NCBI RefSeq assembly: GCF_030247185.1
Contig: NC_080572.1
Coordinates: 157,417,080-157,481,079 of the forward strand
Source: Malaya genurostris
Lineage: Eukaryota > Arthropoda > Insecta > Diptera > Culicidae
Length of the DNA stretch: 64,000 bases
Reading direction: 5' to 3'
In this document: piece after piece, positions 10,797 to 21,745 of the stretch
Layout of the letters: every line of letters begins with the position of its first letter
How positions within the stretch are numbered: the stretch's first letter is position 1
The notes under the pieces: generated by a model
What the model was told of the DNA's origin: nothing
Databases searched by the model: none
The model's input: only the letters and a program-made list of their open reading frames with translations
Program-made: the position numbers and the translations under genes

Positions 10797-11346
10797 CAGG
10801 GTCCGGCACTCGAAGTGTAACATAGTGCCATAAATTCAGTTTGGAAAATTACTTTTACTCAATTCAAAGTACAAAATGTGTAAAAATAATGCAAAATTCA
10901 GAATCAATTCACTTTTGCTCGATATGACCACCTTTTGCCTTGACTATGGCCTTGAGACGGTCAAAAAACGAATCGCAAGCTGCCCGAATGTGACTTGCAA
11001 GTATTTTGGCCCACTCGCCCCGAGACTGGTGTATCTTTTAGTTCGGACTTTGCTCTCCAAAATGGCCCAAAGAGAATAATCCATTGGATTCGCATCTGGT
11101 GAATTCGAGAGCCATTGTGTGGACGTGATGAAGTTCGGAACGTTGTTTTTCAGCCATTCTTGGTTCACTCGAGCTTTATGAGACGGTGCCGAGTCCTGCT
11201 GAAACGTCCGTGGTCTGCCACCGAAATGTTTGTTTGCCCACGGCTTCAAAGCAACCTCCAGAATACTTTCCCGATAATATGTCGCATTTACCTTGACGCC
11301 AGGCTCGAAGGTCTGAAGTTGGTTACACTTCGAGTGCCGGACTCTG
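10797..11346 (-). mobile_element. Deleted mariner (DD37D type) with intact inverted termini
   Basis: A 550-bp element flanked by TA (10795-10796 and 11347-11348). The terminal inverted repeats are about 25 bp: CAGGGTCCGGCACTCG at 10797 and its complement CGAGTGCCGGACTCTG ending at 11346, with one mismatch. The inside encodes only the C-terminal half of a transposase on the minus strand, so this is an internally deleted derivative. It lies between the RTE tail and an I-clade fragment. Confidence 0.88.
10900..11320 (-). pseudogene. mariner-family transposase C-terminal fragment
   Basis: The minus-strand frame contains GGRPRTFQQDSAPSHKA, which holds the second catalytic Asp, and SPDANPMDYSLWAILESK, which holds the third. 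By my count there are 37 residues between these two Asps, matching the DD37D (maT-like) group of IS630/Tc1/mariner transposases. The N-terminal DNA-binding half and the first Asp are absent, removed by the deletion next to the 11321-11346 terminal repeat. In the intact family the protein cuts at the inverted repeats and integrates at TA. Confidence 0.82.
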
Positions 11347-11559
11347 TACAATGATAGCAGATCATCTTTTATATATAATATTTGTGACAATTTTAGCATG
11401 ACGGTATTAAATATGTGTAGTATGACACGGATCCCAAGACCTCCTGCACGTTCAAGATTTATCTCTTTGCTCGACTTCAATTCGACTAGACGAACGGTGT
11501 GTTGTCGGATACTCAGTTTAACTTTCGTCTGACATCCAAATTGTTTTTGCTCAAAAACA

Positions 11560-12150
11560 ACAAATGGCACCTGTATTTTTAGACATTAAATAAGCATTTG
11601 ATTCAGTTTCCATTGATGTTCTTTCAGGCAAGCTCCATCAACATGGACTTCCAGTGATTATAAATAATTATTTGCACAACCTTTTGTCAGAGAAATGCAT
11701 GTATTTTTCACATGGCGATTTGGTAACATACAGAATTAGCTACATGGGTCTCCCGCAAGGGTCATGCCTTAGTCCGCTCTTCTATAATTATAACGTGAAT
11801 GACATTGACAGCTGTCATTGTAACCCCATGCAAACTAAGACAATTTGCAGGTGATGGCAGGGTACCATTGCAAGCTACCTTAGATAACTTGCCTATTTTT
11901 GCTGTTCAGCTGGGTATCGAATTCTCTACTAAGAAAACAGAGCTGGTCCTCTTTTCATGAAAGCATGATCCCGCGCAGCTTCAGCTATATATTATGGGAA
12001 GAATGATCCAACAGGTTTTGACTTTCAAATACCTCGGGGTGTGGTTTGATTCCAAATGCACGTGGGGAGGACACATTAGGTATCTGATAACAAAATGCCA
12101 ACAAAGAGTAAATTTTCTTCGAACAATAACGGGATGTTATTGATTATTGA
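11560..12150 (+). pseudogene. I-clade LINE reverse transcriptase, central part
   Basis: Reads on from where copy A stops: FLDIK, stop, AFDSVSID, then YMGLPQGSCLSPLFYNYNV with the conserved G-x-P-Q-G motif. The palm motif appears in another frame as QFAGDGR, so the first catalytic Asp of the FADD motif is replaced by Gly. After this come GIEFSTKKTELVLF and FKYLGVWFDSK. Several stops and frameshifts make it inactive. Confidence 0.75.
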
Positions 12151-12186
12151 TCTTGGTAGGGTGCTCATCCGGAAGATCTAATAAAA

Positions 12187-13376
12187 TTGTATCAGACAAC
12201 GATACTTTCAGTGATGGAATATGAATGCGTTTGCTTTCGTTTCGCTGCAAACTCTCATATTATCAAACTGGAGCGAATTCAGCATCGTTGTTTGCGAATT
12301 GTTTTAGGCTGCATGCATTCGACACATACAATGAGTCTTGAAGTTCTGACGGGAGATCCATTGAAGAATCGTTTTTGGGAGCTTTCATCGCGACTGCTAA
12401 TAAGATGTGAGGTACTGAATCCCCTGGTTATTAATAACTTCGAAAGGCTAGTTGAGCTTCAATCTCAAACAAGATTCATGACAGTATATTTTAACCATAT
12501 GTCACAGGAAATCGATCCTTCAAGATATATTCCTATCCGTGACAACCTCCTAAATGTCTCTGACTCAACTTTATTTTTCAACACATCCATGCAGCGCAAA
12601 GTGCGTGGAATGCCGGAACACCTACGCTCGATGGAAATCCCAAAAATATTTACAAGTAAGTTCAGGCATATTGACTCTGAGAAAATATTTTACACGGATG
12701 GATCACGAATTGAAGATGCTACTGGGTTTGGTGTATTCAGCAATAATGTTTCAGCTTCATTTAGGCTTCAAGAACCTGCATCTGTTTATATAGTAGAGTT
12801 AGCAGTAGTTCATTATAGTTTGAGTGTAATCGTCACATTATCTCCAAACCATTATTTTATCTTCACAGATAGTCTGAGTGCAATTGAAGCCATTCGCTCA
12901 AACGCTGCCGGCAAAATGAACCGTTTTTCTTGGGAAAAATAAAACAGTGCCTGAACGTCATATTGAATAACAATTATAAAATCACAATAATTTGGGTCCC
13001 GGCTCATTGTTCCATTCCACGCAATGAAAGAGCCGATAGTTTTGCCAAACGTGGTGCTATTGAGGGAGAAATTTATAAGAGAGAGATTGCTTTCAACGAA
13101 TTCTATAGCGCGTCCCGCCGAAGAACACTTGCCAGCTTGCAAGCTTCTTGGAATAAAAATGATCTGGGTCGGTGGATGCACTCAATTATTCCTAAAATAC
13201 CGACAAAGGCATGGTTCAGGGGACTGGATGTGAGTAGGGACTTCATTCGTGTGATGTTCAGACTCATGTCCAATCACTACACGTTAGATGCACATCTCCT
13301 TCGAATTGAACTATCCGAGATCAATCATTGTGCTTGTGGCGAAGGTTATCGTTTGGACATGCGTGGAGTATCGTGA
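12187..13376 (+). pseudogene. I-clade LINE thumb and RNase H domain
   Basis: Starts in the RT thumb (LERIQHRCLRIVLG) and leads into a recognisable RNase H: FYTDGS (first Asp), VYIVELAVVHY (Glu) and FTDSLSAIEAI (second Asp), then WVPAHCSIPRNERADS, which contains the last catalytic His/Asp region. The frame is open for 251 codons (12187-12942) and continues shifted at 12930. RNase H removes element RNA from the hybrid during cDNA synthesis. Its presence supports I-clade membership. Confidence 0.82.
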
Positions 13377-13500
13377 TGTCAGATCTCAACTAATAAATTC
13401 CTTGCGTACCCAAGGTAGACTATCCAATGGAAGAAGAAACGTTCACTGAGGGATAATAGCTTCTTTTCGTGAACAAAACATACAGCAGAAGAAGAAGAGA

Positions 13501-14770
13501 TACACTTTAGTGTTACCGAGAAAAAATAACGAGTGATAACAGTTTAGCGAAAAATTTGCTGTAATTGTGCAGTTTGCCGCTATTGTGTAAAAGCCTTTAT
13601 TGTAAAGTAATAAAAGTATATAAAAGTTTAAAGAACAACAAAAAAAATGATTCCGATTGTGAAAAACACCCCTCCAATCCTAGACGCACGCCGCTCGGAC
13701 TGCACGGCAAAATACAGGATATTCATCTGGTGATAGTGGTGTTTGCTGCTAGGAAAGCGGCCAGGGGAACGCCAATAGTGCTAGTGGAAAAATTGGAGGC
13801 AAAATGATGATCGGCGGATTAGTTATAATATGGTGAGTAAATTAAAAATTATTACCGTTATTGTATTTATTCTGATCGGAACTCGATCAAGTTTCAAGTT
13901 CGTTAGAGGCAACAAACGTATAGACTAGGTTTGCATTTTATTTGTTTACATTTTAACCACGGTCAATACGGAGCACATGTACTAAGTAAAGAAAAATAAC
14001 GCGGGTAAACTATTTAGGTGACCTTATTGGCATGAAGGCTTCAGATTTTTTTTTCTCTAAAGAGACAATAAACCACGGCCAGCTAAACAGTTGGCACTGG
14101 TGTTATGTTTATATAGTCAAGGTAATTAACCGAACCTTACGCGTATGAGCGAGGGAATCGGTATTTTGACACACCATTTTGCGAGTAAACAACACTAGCC
14201 GTTCTCGGACCGGCATAGTAAAGCGAGTCGGCGGATTCGGCAATAGGAGTGCATTCGACGAAATATATATTATAAAAGGCAAAATCAGCGCGTATGGGCT
14301 TAGCCTACAGCAAAATGCGTTTATGTACAACATCAACGATCGCGGCCATAATTGTAACTAGAAGTGCTAGTAACCAAAATAAGAATAAGATACAGGGGAA
14401 TAAGCGGCATATGATAGTAATAATAATGAGCCGATCGAATATAGGTTGAACGACTTCTATCAAAATAATGAATGACATCGACGGTTTGGTATTTTGTGCT
14501 GATCGGAATTGCGCACATAGCGAACATGACAATCGTCGTTGCTGTTTAAGTTTTGTGCTATACAATGACCAGTAATGAGAGACTAGGTCAAGATTATTTA
14601 CATTAATGAAACCATAACCACGGCCAAGATCGTAATTATTTACATCTAAAAATTATATATAGCACCATCCAGGGGATTTGTTTTGAAATTTTAAGATCTC
14701 ATTGACAAACCATTTGAGAGAAATAAAGAAATGAGACTGATTTGGAGGTCGCCGGGAAAAAAAGGTGTTA
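13501..14770. other. Non-coding stretch, possible gypsy LTR/leader
   Basis: AT-rich, without a convincing gene. It holds a recurring CCACGG(C/T)CA motif (about 13957, 14073 and 14617) and a TATAAAA sequence at 14272. Because it sits upstream of a gypsy-like gag on the same strand, it may contain that element's LTR and leader. I could not define LTR ends. Confidence 0.4.
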
Positions 14771-14774
14771 AAGA

Positions 14775-15345
14775 AAAATTCCCAAAGAAGAATTGGAAGA
14801 GTTTGTATACACATAGGATGAATTGACGGACATATACATTATAGCTAGGGCTAAAGACGAAGCATCTAGAAAAAATATCATACGAATCAGAAATCATTCT
14901 GCGATAATAGAAGCCCATCAGATAGTGAGAGTAATATCGGAAGCCTAGCACAACGATTAAGAAGACGGCAAAAGAGCGAAACTGAAAACTACGCCAACCA
15001 AAGGAAACAAGAAAATGTAGTAACGTATCTCAGTAAAAGAATTAATGAAATCAGGATGGCTAGAAATAACAGTTAGTACCAATTTCCGATGCTAGAGGGA
15101 ATACAATGTATCCCGGAATTCTACAGGTCAATGGACGAATCAGAGCCATTTATTGTGCAAATAGAGTATTTTGCCGAAGACATCCCGGAGGGGGAAAACC
15201 AGAAACCACTACTAAATGTAGTACTAATGAAATTAAAAAGTAAAGCGGCAACCTTTATTATTAGAATAAGAGCCGATACAGCAAAGGATCACCCTCTAGT
15301 GCACCCATCTTGGCTAACGAGTTCGCCCTCTCATTTTCCCGTATG
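14775..15345 (+). pseudogene. Gypsy-like Gag remnant
   Basis: Joined frames read as a Gag with a basic, Gln-rich linker (around 14945-15060, one stop at about 15072), then IPEFYRSMDESEPFIVQIEY and LLNVVLMKLKSKAATFIIR from 15089 on. The pattern IPEF...PFI..I.YFA..IPEGE...LLN.VLMKLK.KAA is one I associate with Ty3/gypsy-type capsids in insects. A frameshift around 14885 and a stop show decay. The frame is cut at about 15360 by an I-clade RNase H scrap. No pol follows. Confidence 0.5.
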
Positions 15346-15362
15346 GAACAATGTGAGGGAAC

Positions 15363-15905
15363 CTAAGCCAAGGTAATCTGGTATGATTTTGCAGATAAAG
15401 CACTCAATTGTTCCCGTATTTTCCTCAGGAAATACGGTGAGTGCTTTCCAGGCTTCACTGAACGGAGAGCCTCAATGGAACTGAGACTGTCCGATACAAT
15501 CAAGTAGTGATCTGTGGGCAGAGTGTCAATGATCTCTAGGGTATACTGAATTGCGGCTAGTTCTGCGACGGAAACTGAAGCTGGATCACTGAGTTTATAG
15601 GAAGCGGTGAAATTTTCATAGAATATACTGAAGCCAGTTGACCTGTCGAAATATGATCCGTCAGTGTAAAACATTTTATTACAGTCCAATTCTTTAAACT
15701 TATTATTGAAAATTTTTGGGATCTCTTGAGGGCGTACAGAGTCCGGGACTCCACGAATTTCTTCTTTCATGGATGTGTCGAAAAACACAGAAGTATCCAC
15801 TAAATGAACACGGTTGGGAACAAACAAAGAAGAGTTTATACTCTGAGCCATGTAGTCAAAATACAACGACATAAAACGGGTCTGAGAATTTAGCTCTACA
15901 AGCTT
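15363..15905 (-). pseudogene. I-clade LINE RNase H fragment, copy D
   Basis: Minus-strand frame of about 170 codons, homologous to 12480-12960. RNase H catalytic residues are visible in order: MFYTDGSYFDRSTGF, VSVAELAAIQYTLEII and LIVSDSLSSIEALR. The fragment lacks the RT and the last RNase H motif. It sits head-on against the gypsy-like gag at 15345. This open frame is intact over its length, so it may be younger than copies A-C, but it is only a domain. Confidence 0.8.
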
Positions 15906-16225
15906 CTCAATGAGCCGTATGAATAAAACGTAGCATGCTAGAACTTCGGTAGTAAATGCTACGTGTGGATCACGTTCCTGTCAAAACATGCTACAAACTG
16001 TAGTATTTACTACAAGTTTTCGGTAGGTAGCTCTAGAGGTTGCTACTCGTGTGTTTGCTGATAAAGTGAAGTACAGAAATTAAAAAAGTGGCATTTTTAC
16101 AGATGTAAGTACGTATCTTGCTGTGTGCATGCTTATGTCAGCTTTTCCGGCTCTGTGTCGAAACGGTATGCAGTAAATGCTTAAATTCGGAAGTAGCATT
16201 AACTACATGTTCGAACTTGTTTTTT
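15906..16225. other. No gene seen
   Basis: About 320 bp between the RNase H scrap and AF copy C. It contains related blocks of mixed orientation built on GTAGCATG, GTAGTAAATGCTAC and GTAGTATTTACTAC (15930-16012), which could pair as small hairpins. No coding frame is credible. Confidence 0.5.
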
Positions 16226-17075
16226 GTCGTGAATACGACTTACTTTACTATGGGGTGCCTTTTCAAAATTAGCCATATGGAAGAATGGGCAGAACTTAAT
16301 CGTGAATATCTCGACTTGTATTAAAGGCAGCAACATAATTCTTTCACCATTTCATCAAAAATATTATCAGGAATTTAGGATAATATTTTGAACAGTGTGA
16401 GATAACCACAAACAACTCAAATATTAAGTTTTCTCAAATTTTGAAAACAACGCGGAAAAATCTTTACTTTTGCTTGGCTTTTTCGCGCAAGGACGACGAT
16501 TTTGAGGTAGTCAGGCACATATCTTCAACTGACTGCATATAAAAGGGGGACCGTGGTCGAAATTCGATCATTTCTTCTTGTGCGTTGGATGCAAGCAGAC
16601 GTCGTGAGACCAGCAGCTTCGGAGAGTGCACCTTCTGCGTGGTACCAAACCTCAAACGCTCAGGTCATGCTCTCATTTGGACTTCAATCGTCAGGTGGAG
16701 CAGTCGTCAATGAAAGCAGAACTTCTGTTCTTGGTTCTAAATTTTGTTCTTGAACTCAGGTCCAATTCGTTATTCTACAATTCTATTCGGTTCTTTTTAG
16801 AACCATAATAATACTCTCAAAGAATTATGCGAAATTTTGCTTTACTGTGCTCTATACGGCCCATTTTTATTATAAAGAACTATCTAGTTATTTCATTATA
16901 TTTAATTGCGTTTCAGAATGATTAATGTAACTAATCTGTAATTTAGTCTAGGCGCATCGTTTGAAATTTTAGTAGTGAAAAAGGGGAAAGTTGCACAATT
17001 CACACAATCGATCAACTACCAATTCGAATTCGTATTCATGACATCCAGTTATGTCTCTGACATTACACACCCATA
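16226..17075 (-). mobile_element. AF-family repeat copy C (0.85 kb)
   Basis: Ends as in copies B and E: GTCGTGAATACGAC at 16226-16239 after a T-run, and CGTATTCATGAC at 17031-17042 followed by CAGTTATGTCTCTGACA and ACACCC. The interior differs from B and E: instead of their CCAAT/octamer region it carries the TATA/initiator/DPE promoter seen at 2742, a single unit of the array sequence, and the AF interior found at 1-340. The family therefore has at least two interior types between the same ends. Confidence 0.7.
16532..16602 (+). promoter_or_regulatory. TATA + initiator + DPE core promoter, copy 2
   Basis: TATAAAA at 16538-16544, presumed +1 at A16570 within TCATTT, and AGACGT at +28 to +33 (16597-16602). 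Spacing is identical to copy 1 at 2742-2806 although the surrounding bases differ, which suggests selection on the core promoter before the copies died. It points rightward, opposite to the A-tail-like polarity of the element ends. Confidence 0.65.
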
Positions 17076-17189
17076 CTTATTATTTTTACAAGGTGAAATG
17101 CATTTACGCACGGAGTGTGGGACTCTCCACAGGACTACCCAACTGTTGATTGGAACTACCCACTAAAACACCTTGGATCTCCAACCCTA

Positions 17190-17640
17190 CCTCCCCGGCA
17201 CCACCGCTAGGTATTACTTCGGGGTGGAAGGCTATTGGTGCTCACAGCACCCTCCCCAGATTTATGCAGAATGGGGATCAGTATCCGGCTCTCGAGGGAT
17301 CGACCAGTTGGATGATGAGGTCGATCCAGTGATGCCGGTTGGAGGGTAACTTCCGGTTCACTGGCGCCTCGCCGACCCAGAACTGATGCTACGTCGCGGA
17401 ACTACTCGACTAGCCTCCGCCAAAAGATCTAGTCTACACCGACGGAGGGTTCCCCGACGAGAGAAGTCCTCCCGAACCGATGCTTACGGTACGCGTCTAT
17501 GACCCGACCGAAAGGATGCATAAGTCGATCCAATGATTCCGGTTGAAGCGTGACTTCCGGTTCACTGGCGCTCAGACGATCCTAGCGGTACCACGCGACG
17601 ATCTACTCATCTAGTCCCCGACGAAGGCTCTAGACTACTC
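17190..17640 (-). repeat. R1 3' UTR with about 200-bp repeats
   Basis: CTTCCGGTTCACTGGCGC occurs twice here about 206 bp apart (17351 and 17557), each preceded by a CCGGTTG(G/A)AG block. The same units, in reverse orientation, form five copies at 25510-26460 in the second R1. The copy number therefore differs between the two elements (about 2 versus 5). Confidence 0.7.
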
Positions 17641-19018
17641 CGACGGAGAGTTCCCCGGCGAAGGAAGTTCTCCCGGACGGACGTTTATTCGCTGATCCCG
17701 CTTGAGCCTACTACGGTTGCACGCGGCTAGCGGTCGCGACTGCCTGTTGTTGTTCCGCACTCCTTCCGCAATTCGGGATGCCGCGATCGACACTGCGTTC
17801 CAGTTCTCTACGCAGTGGCACATTCTCTGGATCAAATTCTCCGGTGTGGTGTCAATGCCGCATGCCTCCAGTAGCTCACTCCTTTGAGCCGCGAAACGGG
17901 AACATGCGAACAAGACGTGTTCTGCCGTCTTGATCTCGTCTGGGCAGCCAGGACATACAGGGGATGTCGTGTGGCCGAACCTGTGGAGGTACCATCTGAA
18001 GCACCCGTGGCCTGTGAGGAATTGCGTCAGGCCGAAGTTCACTTCTCCGTGAGGTCTATCTAACCAACTCGAGACCCTAGGTATGAGCCGATGTGTCCAC
18101 CTACCCATGGTTGAGCTGTCCCACTCTGGTTGCTATATGTGTAGAGAAGCGGCTTTGGAGGCCCTACGGGCGTTCCTGTCTCCTCGCATGCTGTAGCACT
18201 CCGCGTCGTCCTTCACTATCAGACCGATAGGCATCATACTTGCAACCACACAGGCCGCATCCCTCGATACAGTGCGGTATGCACTGATCACGCGAAGACA
18301 CATCAGTCTATGCGTACTCTCCAGCATCTGTGCGTTGCGTTCCACATTAAGTGCCGACGCCCATACCGGGCTGCCGTACCTGAGGATCGAAACTGCCAGT
18401 AACCTACGTTTACTGGAGCGCACAGGCAAGCTATTGGCCATCAATCGTGAGAGCGCCGCGATCGCTATTGATGCGCGCTTGCAGGCGTATTCAACGTGCT
18501 TGCTGAAGCTGAGTTTGTCGTCAAGCACCACACCCAATTGCTTCAGTGATCTCTTGGTGGGGATCACGTAGTCTCCGGCATGTACCAACGCCTCCTGTTC
18601 CGATTTGCGGTTGTTTACCATCATCACCTCTGTTTTGTGGTGCACGAGTTGCAGTTTCCTGCTACGCAGCCAATCCTCCACCAAGCAGATTGAGTGTGAT
18701 GCACTCAGTTCGACCTCTTCGATGGATTCGCCGTAGACTATACATTTCCGCGAACCCGACTATCTTGACACCCGGAGGGAGCCTCAGCCTCAGTACTCCA
18801 TCGTACATTATATTCCACAGGATTGGGTCAAAGATAGATCCCTGTGGTACTCCAGCCGTGATTGGAGTGGTACGTGTTCCTTCGTCTGTCTCGTAGAGCA
18901 ATACTCGGTTCTGGAAGTAGCTTTCCAAAATCTTGTACTGCCCTTGCGGTACTCCCAGTCGAAGTAGGGAATCAGCAATGTCTGTCCAACAAGCAATATT
19001 AAACGCGTTCTTAACTTA
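17640..19018 (-). pseudogene. R1-clade reverse transcriptase and zinc domain
   Basis: The RT begins within the block around the first catalytic Asp (NAFNIACW), then LGVPQGQYKILESYF, TPITAGVPQGSIFDPILWN and VKIVGFAEMY, where the expected ADD is broken by a small deletion and frameshift. The frame 18684-18133 carries VEDWLRSRKLQLVHHKTEV and KQLGVVLDDKLSFSKHVEYA (thumb). The end (18108-17635) has CPGCPDEIKTAEHVLFACSR, a CCHC-type zinc motif of R1-group elements. The N-terminal ORF1, endonuclease and first RT blocks are missing. Confidence 0.82.
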
Positions 19019-21240
19019 TAGTGTTACTACCGCACAATTGCGGATTACTCGTCATTTGCGCTGGATAGCTACCTCCGCTGTGGTTACCACCTGTGGCGGA
19101 ATTACGAAACCACCACGTTTTCCACGTTAATCCCAATCCACATAGTCAGAACGACCTCAATACTACATTTCATTTCGACACAATGTAGATACATTGTAAA
19201 CGTTTCCGTTTCCATACATTGTAGCACATTCAGTCTTATGATTTAGTGCATCAGCATTTTACAAATCATAAACTTTAAACATTTTACGAGTTTGACCAAC
19301 ATGACCGAAATTATGCTTGGTACCAATGACGATCCTCTTTGCTTCAACACTTAAATTGCTTACAGCGCATAAGCAAAGTAACGCAATGAAATCAAACACA
19401 TTAAACCATGCGCGCCGCTGGCGTGGATTTTCCGCCTAGCGCGAAGGAAAATAAATAACTTCAATTGTTCTTGCCATCGCCGCGAGCCGAGCGATGTTTA
19501 ATAAACACTAGCCTTCTCCAATCGTTACATCCAAAACTTCTTTTAAATATGTAATGGTCAAGACTCAAGACTTCTCGGTAAAAATGTACACTTACACTAA
19601 TTGAAAATGTAAATCGAACAAAACTACAATTCAAAAAATAAATTAGTGAATTGACGGTTGTAAACTCGAACCCGTCGGTACCATTTTCTAAGTCCGAAAC
19701 CCTGAACCTGCCACACACCGATGTTATGGCATCCGCTTGTTACCACACGACTCGCTCAGTGGGTGGTTGAGGAGGGGTTATTCACACTACTACTGTTCAA
19801 CTTTCGGTGCTAGCATATACTCACCACGTGTATTCTTTTGCTAACGGGAACATTAGGAAAACGAAACATTCATTGCAGGTAATGGTCAAGGTGGACTACC
19901 AATAGGCGCAAATGCTATTTTATCAAATGCTCAAAAGCGAACTTCGGGAATCTTTCTTTGAGGTGAGCACTCGAAGGCGAGGGCTGAAGGACCCTTTTCG
20001 AGCCTGGAAACCGATGCAAACTAGTGTGTAACGACACTAATAATGACTACCCTTTCAAACTAAACTGCCACAGATTTTCTGAACATTATTAACAAGTTTA
20101 TTGCTAGCCTAACATTGGTTTTCTTAAATCTATTTGACGTCACATGGGATTGTTTTACTTGCGGTTTTTATTCCGGTATAGTAGTGTGCATTATCTTCGA
20201 CGAGATGATCGATGATCTTCAATAGTGACTGACCATGTGCCAGCTGTAGGTAGTCTTGAAATTTTCTACGGAATCGTCCCAACCAACGGTATGTGGGACG
20301 CCATCTCACAGAAGCAACACACGGGTTTCTTTTTATCTTGCATGCCTTGATGTTTCTCGAATCTGTCTTTAACAGTTCACCAATTGACGTGGGACTACTG
20401 AGGTCGGAGTTGCCTTGTTAGTGGCTTGCGGTTGGACCGCGTCAGGTTTCTCTCCGTTGGTCAATGTAAATGAAAATGGATTCGGACCAAGTCTCCAGCC
20501 CAAAACAAAAAGGCCGCTGGGGCCTACCCAGAAGACATTAGCTATTTTGTCACGTGTTTGCTGAGGTCTAACCTACATCCACTATACAGAATTTATTTTA
20601 TTATTTTACCTTTTAACAAATTTTCCTACGTTTTCGTGTTAACTGTGGATGCCTTGTCGCTGTTTTAACACTATTAGATATAAGTACATATTTTAATTTG
20701 TATGACACACTTTAAATTTGTAATTTAACTAACCGTATTACTAATTTTAACTGTACAATAGTTTCATAAATTTACAAATGCTCACTGACTTTTGTTTTCA
20801 CTAAGCTATAAGAAAGGATAACATTAATAAATCGGTACATCACTTTTTTTTAAGTAAATCACTTTAATCGGGAGAATCGCGCGCACTTCTTACTCCTTTG
20901 AGTGCTACTAACAAAAAGAACATTCCCAACTTTTGCTGAGCTCAGCCAACCTTGTATAGAATCGGAAATCGGAAATGTTTTTTTATTTTATTTTGTTGCC
21001 TAGTCCATACAGGCTGACTTTATAAACTGTCAAATATTGGTAGCTTTTCCAATAGCACCAACCACAGCGAATGGGATGTTGCGCGACAAGAAGTTCTAAC
21101 CGCTGCAGTGATACACGTAAGGTGCATATCTGCCATATTTACCTTCGTGAGTGACCCATCCGTCTCGCATGTAAACACGGACGTGGAAGGCTATCACTCA
21201 CACTGGTGAACGCCTTAGACTAATAAGAATCTATGATTTT
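19019..21240. other. No gene recognised (2.2 kb)
   Basis: Between the two inverted R1 elements. It contains AT-rich and mixed sequence with only short accidental frames on both strands. I see no RT, integrase, transposase or host-gene motif. An A/T-rich block is at 20580-20870. It may hold the debris of an LTR element but I cannot support that. Confidence 0.5.
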
Positions 21241-21303
21241 AGAAGAGAGGAGTGGAAACTGAGCAGGTCGCGTTTAGCCAATGTTTGTGGCGGAGACTAA
21301 CAA

Positions 21304-21425
21304 TCAAAATTGTACCCACTGGTTACACGCTGTCAACCGGCCTCTGCGAAACCCGTACTGCTGGCTGGACAGTCCTCTTGCCTCCTCTATGAAGGGGGAT
21401 AGCCTGTTGAGAATGATTTTCTCAG
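21304..21425 (-). pseudogene. R1-clade RT scrap
   Basis: The minus-strand frame contains EKIILNRLSPFIEEARGLSS followed by QQYGFRRGRLT, the RT region before the first catalytic Asp in R1-group LINEs. Only about 40 codons remain. It directly precedes an AF-family end fragment. Confidence 0.6.
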
Positions 21426-21436
21426 TGTCAGTGTCA

Positions 21437-21622
21437 GAATGTTTGATGTAATTCATCCGTAATTTAGTGTAGGTGCATCGTTTCAAATTCTAGTAGTGAA
21501 GAAGAGGTATGCTTACACAATTCACACAATCGATCAACTAACTGATATTCGGAAGTGTGAAGGAGGCGTGTCAGTTTTAATTGTATTCACGACAGCCAGT
21601 TATGCTTCTGACATTATCCGCC
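21437..21622 (-). mobile_element. AF-family end fragment, copy D
   Basis: Matches 410-593 and 16914-17075: GTAATTTAGTGTAGGTGCATCG, then CACAATCGATCAACTAA, TGTATTCACGACAGCCAG and CTTCTGACATTATCCGCCCACC before a T-run. Only the right end is present; the left part is missing. Confidence 0.65.
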
Positions 21623-21745
21623 CACCTTTTTATTCATACTAAACCGCGTTATACTCTGTGGACTTTGTTTCTGAGAAGATACTACAAACAACAGACTTTA
21701 CTACATTTTATTCATACGGCCCAATGTTTTCAATCACCATCGGAT

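Larger units (their letters stand above)
11349..13500 (+). mobile_element. I-clade LINE, copy C, with 5' inversion
   Basis: From about 11560 on the plus strand there is RT (11560-12150), RNase H (12700-13060) and a C-terminal region ending near 13376, then a 3' tail to about 13500. The part 11349-11560 is the same element's endonuclease but on the minus strand (compare 1520-1690), so the 5' portion is inverted. This is the arrangement produced by twin priming during LINE insertion, or by later rearrangement. The C-terminal zinc region is deleted to CACGEGYR. Confidence 0.75.
17087..19018 (-). mobile_element. R1-clade LINE copy A, 5'-truncated
   Basis: Minus-strand R1-type element: RT from 19018, thumb and C-terminal zinc region to about 17650, then a 3' UTR (17650-17190) with about 200-bp repeats, ending in a short tail beside ACAAGGTG (17089-17096). 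The plus-strand copy at 23960-26770 has the same 3' end (CACCTTGTAAAAAAAA). The sequence is GC-richer than its surroundings. It abuts AF copy C at its 3' tail. Confidence 0.82.

Noticed and set aside
16464..16655. Minus-strand 63-codon frame ending in a basic tail, considered as a histone gene fragment
   Set aside because: Only a few basic residues; no histone-fold sequence could be recognised.
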